Source: Planctomycetaceae bacterium
GTDB lineage: Bacteria; Planctomycetota; Planctomycetia; Planctomycetales; Planctomycetaceae
Direction of reading: 5' to 3'
Length of the DNA: 10,562 bases
NCBI GenBank assembly: GCA_947463775.1
Contig: CANHVD010000139.1
Span: forward strand, 1 to 10,562
The position numbers were made by a program, and so were the translations under genes. Numbering within the stretch: position 1 is the stretch's first letter; every line of letters starts with the position of its first letter. The notes below the pieces were generated by a model that ran no database searches, was not told the DNA's origin, and was given only the letters and a program-made list of their open reading frames with translations. Below are positions 1 through 6,848 of this stretch, in pieces.

Positions 1-1
1 G

Positions 2-526
2 TTTGCATTTGCGTCGCCGAGGATCAATTGGAATGCGGAAATGCGGGCGTATGCCCTGCAGTCGTTTACCGTTTCACGGCCGATGATGGAGGCCGTTCGC
101 GAGCTGACGGCCAGGATTCATCACGATTTCGTCTACGACAGTCGGGCGACTACGGTGAATACTCCTGTCGCGGAAGTGTTCCGCCTGAAACGCGGGGTCT
201 GCCAGGATTTCGCGCATCTGCAAATCGCAATGCTGAGATCTCTGGGAATTCCCGCGCGGTATGTGAGCGGTTACCTGCGAACAATTCCACCCGAAGGTCA
301 GCCTCGACTTGTCGGAGCCGATGCGTCACATGCCTGGCTGTCGGTTTATTGTGGTAGTGGCCATTGGGCGGATGTGGATCCGACAAACGACGCACTGTGT
401 TCGACGGACCATATAGCGCTCGCCTGGGGCCGCGATTACGGTGACGTACCGCCACTGACGGGCGTGTTTATGGGCGGCGGGCAACATCGCCTGATTGTGA
501 ATGTGGATGTGCTGCCGATTGTGTAG
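2..526 (+). CDS. Transglutaminase-like cysteine protease family protein, 5'-truncated by the window edge
   Basis: This is the C-terminal 174 codons of a bacterial transglutaminase-core protein. The reading frame is open from base 2, so the true start lies upstream; the internal ATG at 41 is not the likely start. The papain-like catalytic triad is visible: Cys in RGVCQDFAHL (residue 67 of the visible part), His in DASHAW (residue 110) and Asp in DVDPTND (residue 126). The stretch RSLGIPARYVSGYL between Cys and His is typical of the family, as is the C-terminal AWGRDYGDVPPLTGV motif before the final beta-strands. Members are predicted cytoplasmic or periplasmic proteases or amidases, and many sit beside circularly permuted ATP-grasp and alpha-E genes; whether those lie upstream cannot be seen. 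The family assignment is firm. The substrate is unknown. The gene converges on the phosphatase gene, with a 119-bp gap. Confidence 0.93.
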   Translation, partial: FAFASPRINWNAEMRAYALQSFTVSRPMMEAVRELTARIHHDFVYDSRATTVNTPVAEVFRLKRGVCQDFAHLQIAMLRSLGIPARYVSGYLRTIPPEGQPRLVGADASHAWLSVYCGSGHWADVDPTNDALCSTDHIALAWGRDYGDVPPLTGVFMGGGQHRLIVNVDVLPIV

Positions 527-645
527 GTGTTGCACGTCGGCAATTTGAGATTTCAAATCGGTAATGCAACAGAGCGAACGGCGTGTGGGCTGAAGCCCAC
601 GTTACGAGACGCGAGGGGCGAACGAGCAAAAGATCGGCGACAGGA
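527..645. other. Convergent intergenic spacer with small palindromes
   Basis: This gap separates the 3' ends of the transglutaminase (+) and metallophosphoesterase (-) genes. It holds a perfect 7-bp stem hairpin (585-600), listed separately, and a weaker hairpin at 543-558 (AATTTGA/TTCAAAT-type arms with about 6 paired bases and a 4-nt loop). Neither is followed by a T-run on either strand, so they are not classical intrinsic terminators. Transcription from both sides must end near here, so a weak bidirectional role is possible. Confidence 0.5.
585..600. repeat. Short perfect palindrome (REP-like hairpin)
   Basis: The sequence GTGGGCTGAAGCCCAC is a perfect 7-bp inverted repeat around a GA dinucleotide. 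It lies midway between two convergent genes. No U-tract follows on either strand. Its position and GC-rich stem resemble REP-type dispersed extragenic palindromes, but copy number cannot be judged from one window. Alternatively it is a Rho-assisted or transcript-end stabilising stem. Confidence 0.5.
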
Positions 646-1356
646 TTAGCGCAGGACGGGCACCATGCCTCGGTGAGACTGTTCGCCTTCTTCTCGCATG
701 ATTCCCCAGCGGCTGGCCTGCCAGACTTTTCCGGAATGCAGTTCAACGGCCGTCAGCCAGCCATGACGCCAGCAGGCGGTATCGATACACATCGCGAAAC
801 CCAGATCAAGAATCTCGGAGTTCTTCTGTTCGGTATGTCCAACGACGACTGTCTTTCCTGAATAATGCGGCTGCATTTCTTCTGGCTCAAACAGTGCCCA
901 GCGCAGTTGATATGACTCCTGCTGGTCCATCGGAACGTCAGGACGGTAGTTGGCATGAGTCAGGATGAAGTGATCGGTTTCAAAATACGGCTGACAAGTC
1001 GCCAGCAGCTCCCAGTGTTCTGGAGGAATATCCTTCAGCAAAGCACCGAAGCGATAGGAGTTCAATGTGGACACACCTCCACAGTTTTCCCAGTACCGCA
1101 GTGAGCCTTCGTTGTCCTGAGCGGACAACATCATTTCTTCATGATTGCCCTGAATCAGAACTACGCTGCACTGTTTGCGTAGTTCAATGATGAATTCCAG
1201 CACGGCACAGGTGTCTCGTCCCTGATCGATCAAATCTCCCAGAAACACGATCTGGTCGTTGGCTGTGGGAGCAATTTCTTCCACAAGCACCTGCAGGGCA
1301 TGTCCACATCCATGCACATCACCAATCGCAATCAGTCGACCAGAAGCATCGGGCAT
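646..1356 (-). CDS. Metallophosphoesterase, PPP-type serine/threonine protein phosphatase family
   Basis: This 236-residue protein carries the ordered metal-binding motifs of calcineurin-like phosphoesterases: GDVHG (residues 12-16), GDLIDQG (40-46) and GNHEE (70-74), followed by a LTHANYRP histidine and VVVGHTEQ. These residues coordinate a dinuclear metal centre, and the size matches the single-domain bacterial PrpA/lambda-phosphatase/ApaH-like group. It probably dephosphorylates phosphoproteins or small phosphoesters in the cytoplasm; no signal peptide is seen. An oddity: the second motif normally reads GDxxDRG, and here the Arg that contacts phosphate in lambda phosphatase is Gln45, with Arg47 two residues on. 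The ATG is chosen because GDVHG falls close to the N-terminus as usual; an AGG lies about 8 nt upstream on the minus strand. It is apparently monocistronic, convergent with the transglutaminase gene and divergent from the deacetylase gene. The family is secure, the substrate is not. Confidence 0.93.
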   Translation of the reverse strand: MPDASGRLIAIGDVHGCGHALQVLVEEIAPTANDQIVFLGDLIDQGRDTCAVLEFIIELRKQCSVVLIQGNHEEMMLSAQDNEGSLRYWENCGGVSTLNSYRFGALLKDIPPEHWELLATCQPYFETDHFILTHANYRPDVPMDQQESYQLRWALFEPEEMQPHYSGKTVVVGHTEQKNSEILDLGFAMCIDTACWRHGWLTAVELHSGKVWQASRWGIMREEGEQSHRGMVPVLR

Positions 1357-1370
1357 GAGAAGAACCTGAG

Positions 1371-1387
1371 CTGGATCAGAAATCCAG
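1371..1387 (-). promoter_or_regulatory. Hairpin in the 5' leader of the metallophosphoesterase
   Basis: CTGGAT and ATCCAG form a perfect 6-bp stem with a 5-nt loop. It ends about 14 nt upstream of the start codon on the minus strand and directly abuts the weak ribosome-binding region. It could affect translation start or transcript stability. It is short enough to be coincidental. Confidence 0.3.
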
Positions 1388-1421
1388 AATGTTGAAAAAG
1401 AACTTCATATTTTGCGTGCCG

Positions 1422-1449
1422 ATTCTAGGGCAACCGCCGGAGTACACAA
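1422..1449 (-). promoter_or_regulatory. Candidate sigma70-type promoter for the metallophosphoesterase
   Basis: Read on the minus strand, TAGAAT (1422-1427; five of six matches to TATAAT) lies 16 nt downstream of TTGTGT (1444-1449; three of six matches to TTGACA). Transcription from here would give a leader of roughly 60 nt containing the hairpin at 1371-1387. The -35 match is weak, so this is a candidate only. Confidence 0.25.
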
Positions 1450-1800
1450 GTCGAGAACCTATGATCTCCTTGCGACGCGGCGTTATCGATTCGGCAGCCA
1501 GGACATGGAATTGTTAAGGTGTAATTGAGCAAAGCGAAGTACGGGTGTCGCATGTTCAGGTCAGGCGGAGATCACTGAAGGATGCGAATTGAGTTTTCTT
1601 CGACTGCTGCCGGCGTGAAGTTGATGATTGTGATATTGAGAGAGTTGTCTGCCGTGCTGGTTCGAGGGCCGTCTCTGCACTACCTTTTGGCGAATTATTC
1701 TGTGCGCGGCCACGATTGGCGGAATGATATGGATGATAGATCCCGCGAACACCCGGCCTCACTTTATGCAGCCTGACGAAGTAATGAGACGATTGTTCTC

Positions 1801-1806
1801 AAGGAG
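1801..1806 (+). promoter_or_regulatory. Ribosome-binding site of the PIG-L deacetylase
   Basis: AAGGAG is a strong SD, the best in the window. It is 3 nt from the ATG at 1810, 6 nt from the ATG at 1813 and 12 nt from the ATG at 1819. Usual spacing favours 1813, so the protein may start one codon later than the longest frame. Confidence 0.7.
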
Positions 1807-1809
1807 TCA

Positions 1810-2646
1810 ATGATGACAATGAATGCACCGCGATTGTTGATTCTGGGAGCACATCCGGACGACGCTGAATTTCATGCCGGTGGAATTGCTTCCATCTACA
1901 GAGCGATGGGACGCGAGGTAAAAATGGTGTCGGTGACCGATGGCGGTGCCGGGCATCATACTCGCGGATCAACAGAGCTTGTTCGTCTGCGACGAGAGGA
2001 AGCGGCGGCGGCCGGGCGAGTTATCGGTGCTAAGTATGAAACCTGGGACTTTCCGGATGGAGCTTTGCAGGCGTCTTTGGAAGTTCGTCACCGTATCATT
2101 CGTGAGATCCGTCAGTTCAAGCCCGACCTCGTGCTGACTCATCGACCGAATGACTACCATCCCGACCATCGTGCTGTCGGTCAGTGTGTGCAGGATGCCT
2201 CTTATCTTGTCAAAGTTCCTCTCATCGTCCCCGACGTACCCGCGTTGAAGAAAGATCCGGTGGTGGCCTACATGCCGGACCTGTTTACGAAACCCCAGCG
2301 CATGCAGCCGGAGGTGATTCTGAACATTGCAGAACAGATCGACACAATCGTCTCGATGCTGGCCTGCCATGCTTCACAGGTGTTTGAGTGGCTCGCCTAC
2401 GAGCAGGGCATTTTGGAGTCGCTGCCAGCCGATGAAGCAGGGCGGATGGCATGGTTGAAAGCATGGTACACGAACTATATCAGGCCGCGTGTCTCGCATT
2501 TTAGCGATGAAGTATCAAAAGCATTTGGCGATGCTGGGCAGGCGTTGGAATTCATCGAAGCTTTTGAGATCAGTGAATACGCCCTCAGACCTGATGCAGC
2601 ACTGTTGCTGCAATTGTTTCCGAGTTGTCGCGCGACGCGAGTCTGA
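1810..2646 (+). CDS. PIG-L/BshB-family zinc-dependent N-acetylglucosaminyl deacetylase
   Basis: This 278-residue protein belongs to the PIG-L/LmbE superfamily, which removes N-acetyl groups from GlcNAc-containing conjugates. Known substrates are GlcNAc-malate in bacillithiol synthesis (BshB), GlcNAc-inositol in mycothiol synthesis (MshB) and GlcNAc-PI in eukaryotes. The zinc and catalytic motif AHPDDAE is at residues 14-20, and the third zinc ligand lies in HPDH at 117-120. DLVLTHRPNDYHPDHRAV matches the family. No signal peptide is present, so it is cytoplasmic. The start is supported by the AAGGAG at 1801-1806, with the second ATG at 1813 better spaced. Length is slightly above BshB because of an extended C-terminus. 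No thiol-biosynthesis neighbour is visible, and planctomycetes often carry several such deacetylases, so the exact substrate is open. Confidence 0.93.
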   Translation: MMTMNAPRLLILGAHPDDAEFHAGGIASIYRAMGREVKMVSVTDGGAGHHTRGSTELVRLRREEAAAAGRVIGAKYETWDFPDGALQASLEVRHRIIREIRQFKPDLVLTHRPNDYHPDHRAVGQCVQDASYLVKVPLIVPDVPALKKDPVVAYMPDLFTKPQRMQPEVILNIAEQIDTIVSMLACHASQVFEWLAYEQGILESLPADEAGRMAWLKAWYTNYIRPRVSHFSDEVSKAFGDAGQALEFIEAFEISEYALRPDAALLLQLFPSCRATRV

Positions 2647-2657
2647 GCCACTGAAGA

Positions 2658-2819
2658 CCTCGTTTAACGGCAAGCCGCAGGCGTCAGTGCGATTCTAACG
2701 AAGGAAGATTGTTTACCGATGGGCGAGATTGGCAGGGCTGCTACGACGGTGAACACGCGATTTGAATGGCCGTAGGGTGAACAAGAAACACAGTCGCTGC
2801 GGCTTGCCGTTAAACGAGG
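2658..2819. repeat. 162-bp noncoding segment with perfect 23-bp terminal inverted repeats
   Basis: The left arm (2658-2680, beginning CCTCGTTTAACGG) and right arm (2797-2819, ending CCGTTAAACGAGG) are exact reverse complements over 23 bp, separated by 116 bp without a credible ORF. A perfect match of this length is very unlikely by chance. The left arm starts 12 nt after the deacetylase stop codon. Possible identities are a MITE-like nonautonomous element, two REP-like repeats in opposite orientation, or a long-stem transcript-end structure. I see no obvious target-site duplication outside the arms and no transposase. The inner flanks of the arms match only weakly. Confidence 0.8.
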
Positions 2820-2854
2820 ATGCTCGCAGAGTGTTGGCGATGCTCGGTGTTCGC
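2819..2854 (+). repeat. Imperfect direct repeat upstream of the TPR gene
   Basis: GATGCTCG occurs at 2819-2826 and again at 2839-2846. Each copy is followed by GTGTTSGC, after an extra CAGA in the first copy only. The two units agree at 15 of 16 positions when that 4-nt insertion is ignored. They lie between the right inverted-repeat arm and the TPR start. This could be a tandem duplication or a paired protein-binding site. Confidence 0.45.
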
Positions 2855-2907
2855 TACCATGAGGTCGGTACTGCATTGTAGATAAGACTTAGTGAAAGTG
2901 TTTCCCC

Positions 2908-3732
2908 ATGCGAATCAACACGGGTCGTGTTCTTAATCTGCTCATTCTGCCGTTTCTGATGACCACTGCGGCCGCGGCTGAAAATGCGGTCGACGACGCT
3001 AAAAAGGCAGTTGTCGATGCGAAGGATGCACAAGCCGCCGAAGCTGTTGATGCAGAGATCATGGCGATGAATAAAGAGCTGACCGCAGAACTGGAGGGCC
3101 AGTTGAAAGCATTGCCGGCGATTGTAGACACGGATGCTGATGCCGTCGGGAAGTATTCGCGTCGAGGTGATCTGCATATGTTTCTCGGTAAGTTTGCGGA
3201 AGCCGAGACGGACTACAAGAAAATGTCAGAACTCAAACCGGACCTTGATGCATCTCACTGGCGACTGGGCATCGCAATGTATCTGGCCGGACATCCGGAA
3301 GATGCGGCAGCTCAGTTTGATAAGTACCATTCGTTCGACAATGTCGACAGGGAAAATGGAATCTGGCGATATCTGTCCCATCGAGCTGCGTTTGGCAAAG
3401 AGAAAGCGCGCGAGCAACTGCTGAAGTACGAGAAAGACGACCGGCCTCCGTTTCGCGAGGTGTATCAGTTATTTGAAGGCACACTGACAGGCGATCAGGT
3501 GCTGCAGTCAATTTCGCCGGAGTTGCCTGAATCGTCGCGACAATCTCGGCTGTTCTATGCGCAGTTGTATGTGGGACTGAACGATGCTGTGGAAGACAAG
3601 CCGGGGTCCGCCATTAAGGCTCTGCGCGAAGCCGTAAAGAACGAATGGCCGCGCGAAGCGGGGTTTGGTCCTGACTACATGTGGCATGTGGGGAGACTGC
3701 AATATCTCCGACTCAAAACCCCCGCAAAATAA
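2908..3732 (+). CDS. Secreted tetratricopeptide-repeat protein of unknown function
   Basis: This 274-residue protein starts with a Sec signal peptide: a basic start (MRINTGR), a hydrophobic core (LNLLILPFLM) and an alanine-rich cleavage region, with the likely cut near residue 24. An Ala/Asp/Lys-rich helical stretch (about 25-75) follows. Then come two recognisable TPR motifs, at about 79-111 (SRRGDLHMFLGKFAEAETDY) and 112-145 (WRLGIAMYLAGHPEDAAAQF). A helical C-terminal part ends with a further TPR-like helix pair (LYVGLNDAVEDKPGSAIKAL). TPRs mediate protein-protein contacts, and the overall plan resembles NlpI-like periplasmic TPR proteins, although no lipobox Cys is seen. The ATG has no SD; TTTCCCC immediately precedes it, as in some other genes here. 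The lone position gives no pathway. The efflux operon lies about 350 bp downstream on the same strand, but a functional link is unproven. Confidence 0.85.
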   Translation: MRINTGRVLNLLILPFLMTTAAAAENAVDDAKKAVVDAKDAQAAEAVDAEIMAMNKELTAELEGQLKALPAIVDTDADAVGKYSRRGDLHMFLGKFAEAETDYKKMSELKPDLDASHWRLGIAMYLAGHPEDAAAQFDKYHSFDNVDRENGIWRYLSHRAAFGKEKAREQLLKYEKDDRPPFREVYQLFEGTLTGDQVLQSISPELPESSRQSRLFYAQLYVGLNDAVEDKPGSAIKALREAVKNEWPREAGFGPDYMWHVGRLQYLRLKTPAK

Positions 3733-4080
3733 CGATGGCTGTTAAGTTGTAACGGTCATATCGATTCTGCCTGTTGTAGCAATACCTGTGCGATTGTACC
3801 GGCAGGATGGATTATGCCAGTCCTGTCTGTTGCTCGGTCTGGACCAGTGGTAGCGGTCTCGTCGCGCGTCGGAGAACGATTCTTCCGGCTGTGTCGACTG
3901 TAGGCGAATCAAATGAAGCACAGCCGCTGCGTGAGTCGAAATCGATAAGACCGTGCCAGGTGGAATCCTGGGACGAACGGGAAACTCAGGACCAGACGGA
4001 CCGTCAGGGCTGGGTCTCACGACGACTCATTTTCCGGAAGAATGCTCAGGGACGAGCGTTCTCCATTGGAGAGCAGCAGG
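3733..4080. other. Intergenic region upstream of the efflux operon
   Basis: This spacer of about 350 bp should contain the operon promoter. I see no confident -35/-10 pair. A modest hairpin near the left side (CAGGAT pairing with GTCCTG around 3803-3826, 11-nt loop) might help end TPR-gene transcription, but no T-run follows. An open frame at 3807-4214 runs through here into the next gene in another phase; it has no recognisable domain and is treated as spurious. Confidence 0.45.
4068..4071 (+). promoter_or_regulatory. Ribosome-binding site deciding the start of the TolC-like gene
   Basis: GGAG lies 9 nt before the ATG at 4081. The earlier in-frame ATG at 4042 has GGAAG only 1 nt upstream, which is too close. 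Starting at 4081 also gives a normal lipoprotein signal peptide with its basic region at the N-terminus. Confidence 0.6.
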
Positions 4081-6843
4081 ATGCTGACCCGAATTTCGCG
4101 CCGAAGAACTCGCCGGTTTATTACCTGGCTGGTGCTGGGATCCATGAGCATTCCCGGACTGTCCGGATGCTCGCGCCAGTTCTGGCGGAAGCAGGCGGAC
4201 AAGGATACGTATAACGCGGTCGCCGAGAAGCTGAACAACCCGCACTGGGAAGTTCCGCGGATGGAGCTGACTCCGGATCCTCGTAGTCGTTTTTATGATC
4301 CATACGATCCGGACAAGGAACCTCTGCCTCCGGACGACCCCGCGGCTCATGAGTTCATGCATTGCGTGAATGGCAAGAAAGGGTACAAAAGCTGGCACAA
4401 GCTGGGGACCTCTTTTGCGATAGAGAATCCGCAGTGGCTGCAGCCTTATGGTATTCAGATGAATGGGGTTGACCCCGTTGAGGGACATGCTCAGGTGCAG
4501 TTGCTGAGAGTGAATCTTCCTCAGACAATTGATCTGGCTTCAATTCACAGCCGCGAGTATCAGTCGAATATTGAGGATCTTTATCTGGCGGCGTTAACGC
4601 TGACAGCTGAGCGATTTAAGTTGGGAGTGCGATATCTCTACCCGGGCGTCGGCGGCAAAGCAGAACCGGGCGTTGACTTTAGTAATAGTTCGACTAAAGG
4701 TGGCAGGTCGACCGCATCATTTGGCGTGAGCCAGTTGCTGCCGACTGGTGGTCAGATCGCCGTGGATATTGCGAACTCCGTCACCTGGGTATTTGCGGGC
4801 AACGGATCGCAGTCATCGGCTCCGAGTATTGGCTACAGCTTTACTCAGCCATTGTTGTTCCAAGCCGGACGCAAGATTGTGCTGGAAGCGTTGACTCAGT
4901 CGGAACGCACTGTTCTTTACGCCGCGCGCGTTCTTGCCCGATACCGACAGACGTTGTTCACACAGGTCACTGTTGCCTATCTCGACCTTTTACGTCAGCG
5001 TCAGGGAATTCTGAACACGATCAGCAATATTCGTCAGTTGGAGGAACAGCTGGAAGCTCAGCAGATTAAGGATACTCGAGTTCCGGGCGTGGTCTCCGCC
5101 TCGCTTGATGGATTTAAGGGGCTTGTTGTACCTCCCGCTTTGCAGGGCAAATTTTCGTATGACGGCGAGTGGCTGAAATGGCAGGGAGATATGTCGGATG
5201 ACGAAGGAGCTCAGCTGCTTTCGATTTCGGATGATCAAGACTTCAAGGATAAAGCTCAGGAACTGATTGACTTCAAGAAACAGCAGGTCACTTCGCTCTC
5301 TTACCTGCAGCTTAGGGACCAGCTCAATCAACGTCAGCTAATTCTCGCCAACGGCCAGCGTCTCCTTGCGGATTCTCAGGATGCGATGAAGATTCTGGTG
5401 GGGCTTCCTCCCAATGTTGATTTTCAAGTTGATGAAGAATTGCTGCAACCGTTCGAGTTGATCAGCTCGGAACTGATTGATCTGGAATCCGAACTGCGAA
5501 AACTGCAAAAAGATATTGGCGAAGAACTGCTGCCGGATGTTGGCCAGGGAGTGATGGAAGAACTGCCGCCAAGGTTATCTGCGACCAGAAAATATGTCGG
5601 TGCACTGAATCGTATGCGAGACCAGCTTTATGAAGTCGGCATCGTGCAGGTGAAGAACGACTTTCTGCCCATCCAGCAGATTCTGGAATTAACGAAAGAC
5701 GATTGGCGAGCGGCGGAACCAGGAATGCGATACTTCCGGAGCGAGGCCGAGAGAACTCGTCTGTTGGAGCGGATGACGAACGATCTGCGACAGTATCGAC
5801 TTGCTGAGCGAGACTTTGCATTTGGCAGCGGCATGCTCACCATGCTAAATGAAGTGCTGGATGCAGAGTCGGAAGAGGCGTTGCTGCGGAAGCTCGATAA
5901 GAGCGGCAATGGTCTGATCGAAATATCAGAACTCCCCGAGAACTGGAGTGAGCTGCCAAGGACCGGAGATAAAGCCGCACGCGAATCGTATTCGGTCGAG
6001 CAGTTGTTGTGGGAAAGCATCAGTGGTGCTCGCGATCTGCGTGATAAATATCTGCTTCGCATGGCACAAAGCCTGGAGGTTATTCAGGCTGCTCTCAGAG
6101 TCGAACAGATAGCGATCGTCCCATTTACTCTGGACGGAACGATGGATGTCCCGGACATCGAAAAGGTAATCGCGATTGGACTCGAGAATCGACATGATCT
6201 GATGAACGTTCGAGCTCAGGTGATGGATGCACGACGAACAGTTGAGATTACTGCGAACGCTCTGGAAGCCGGTCTTGATATTACGTTCCGTGGGACTCAG
6301 GGACTGAATCCGGATGCTCGCGGAAGCACGACTCACAGTGCTGGTGTTCAGTTTACGACCCCATTAGACCAGATTCTGGAAAGAAATGCTTACCGAGAGT
6401 CTCTCGTGAAATATCAGAGGGCTCGTCGAACCTACATGGCTGCGGAAGACGGAATCAAGCTGTCCATTCGCCAGAGTTGGCGTCAAATTCAGGTTCAGGA
6501 ATACCGCCTCGAAATTGACCGAACCACGGTGAGAAACGCTGCTTTACAATATGATAGCGCGTCTTTACAGGCGGCCGGCGGACAGCAACAGAATGCCTTG
6601 AGTCTTACCAATGCTCTTAATGCAGTCCTAACGGCTCAAAACTCACTTGTTGGCGATTGGGTCACTTACGAGACAAATCGGCTTAACATCTTCCGTGATA
6701 TGGGTATCATGGAGATTGATCCTCGCGGAGTCTGGACCGATCCGTTTTACCTTCAGATGGGTAATCTGACGGTTGGCGGAAATGTCTCCTCGCCTGCAAG
6801 CCCTCCCGATGTCGTCCTACCCGTTCCGGAACCACAGAACTGA
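4081..6843 (+). CDS. TolC-like outer-membrane efflux lipoprotein with large insertions and an EF-hand loop
   Basis: This 920-residue protein is the predicted outer-membrane duct of the pump, about twice the usual OEP/TolC length. The N-terminus has an Arg-rich start, a hydrophobic segment and the lipobox LSGC (Cys30), so it is probably a lipoprotein. OEP repeat 1 starts near residue 155 and includes the outer-membrane strand region with FTQPLLFQAGRK (about 254-265) and long helices (YLDLLRQRQGI; MKILVGLPP at 436-444). OEP repeat 2 runs from about 692 (DIEKVIAIGLENRHDL) to about 900, ending NRLNIFRDMG. Two insertions stand out. Residues about 331-400 sit at the expected tip of the first periplasmic helical hairpin. 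Residues about 464-685 lie between the repeats and contain a canonical EF-hand loop, DKSGNGLIEISE (606-617). It is the first gene of the operon, 5 nt from the adaptor gene. The family is firm; the transported substrate is unknown. Confidence 0.92.
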   Translation: MLTRISRRRTRRFITWLVLGSMSIPGLSGCSRQFWRKQADKDTYNAVAEKLNNPHWEVPRMELTPDPRSRFYDPYDPDKEPLPPDDPAAHEFMHCVNGKKGYKSWHKLGTSFAIENPQWLQPYGIQMNGVDPVEGHAQVQLLRVNLPQTIDLASIHSREYQSNIEDLYLAALTLTAERFKLGVRYLYPGVGGKAEPGVDFSNSSTKGGRSTASFGVSQLLPTGGQIAVDIANSVTWVFAGNGSQSSAPSIGYSFTQPLLFQAGRKIVLEALTQSERTVLYAARVLARYRQTLFTQVTVAYLDLLRQRQGILNTISNIRQLEEQLEAQQIKDTRVPGVVSASLDGFKGLVVPPALQGKFSYDGEWLKWQGDMSDDEGAQLLSISDDQDFKDKAQELIDFKKQQVTSLSYLQLRDQLNQRQLILANGQRLLADSQDAMKILVGLPPNVDFQVDEELLQPFELISSELIDLESELRKLQKDIGEELLPDVGQGVMEELPPRLSATRKYVGALNRMRDQLYEVGIVQVKNDFLPIQQILELTKDDWRAAEPGMRYFRSEAERTRLLERMTNDLRQYRLAERDFAFGSGMLTMLNEVLDAESEEALLRKLDKSGNGLIEISELPENWSELPRTGDKAARESYSVEQLLWESISGARDLRDKYLLRMAQSLEVIQAALRVEQIAIVPFTLDGTMDVPDIEKVIAIGLENRHDLMNVRAQVMDARRTVEITANALEAGLDITFRGTQGLNPDARGSTTHSAGVQFTTPLDQILERNAYRESLVKYQRARRTYMAAEDGIKLSIRQSWRQIQVQEYRLEIDRTTVRNAALQYDSASLQAAGGQQQNALSLTNALNAVLTAQNSLVGDWVTYETNRLNIFRDMGIMEIDPRGVWTDPFYLQMGNLTVGGNVSSPASPPDVVLPVPEPQN

Positions 6844-6848
6844 TTTGA

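Larger units (their letters stand above)
1357..1809. other. Divergent intergenic region without a convincing gene
   Basis: This gap of about 450 bp lies between the divergently transcribed phosphatase and deacetylase genes and should hold both promoters. Small open frames of 63-68 codons exist on both strands around 1556-1776, but they overlap each other, lack recognisable motifs and have no good SD, so they are not called. Apart from the leader hairpin and candidate promoter listed, I see no strong inverted repeat, terminator or RNA gene. Confidence 0.5.
2647..2907. other. Intergenic region with inverted and direct repeats
   Basis: This 261-bp gap between the deacetylase and TPR genes holds no plausible gene. 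Most of it is the inverted-repeat-bounded segment 2658-2819, and an imperfect direct repeat follows at 2819-2854. The promoter for the TPR gene must lie here or in the repeat segment, but I see no clear sigma70 match. Confidence 0.6.

Noticed and set aside
1556..1776. Small open frames of 63-68 codons on both strands in the divergent gap
   Set aside because: They overlap one another, have no SD and no motif, and are within chance length for this GC content.
3803..3826. Hairpin after the TPR gene as an intrinsic terminator
   Set aside because: The stem is only 6 bp including one G-T pair and no T-run follows, so it is noted only in the spacer entry.
4042..4080. Earlier in-frame ATG for the TolC-like gene
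   Set aside because: The SD-like GGAAG is too close to the ATG, and the 13 extra charged residues would precede a normal lipoprotein signal peptide.
4093..4140. Possible twin-arginine signal in the TolC-like N-terminus (TRRF)
   Set aside because: The consensus after RR is not met, and the basic start plus lipobox are explained by an ordinary Sec lipoprotein signal.
3807..4214. 135-codon open frame on the plus strand before and into the TolC-like gene
   Set aside because: No recognisable motif, atypical composition, and it overlaps the well-supported lipoprotein signal peptide in another phase.
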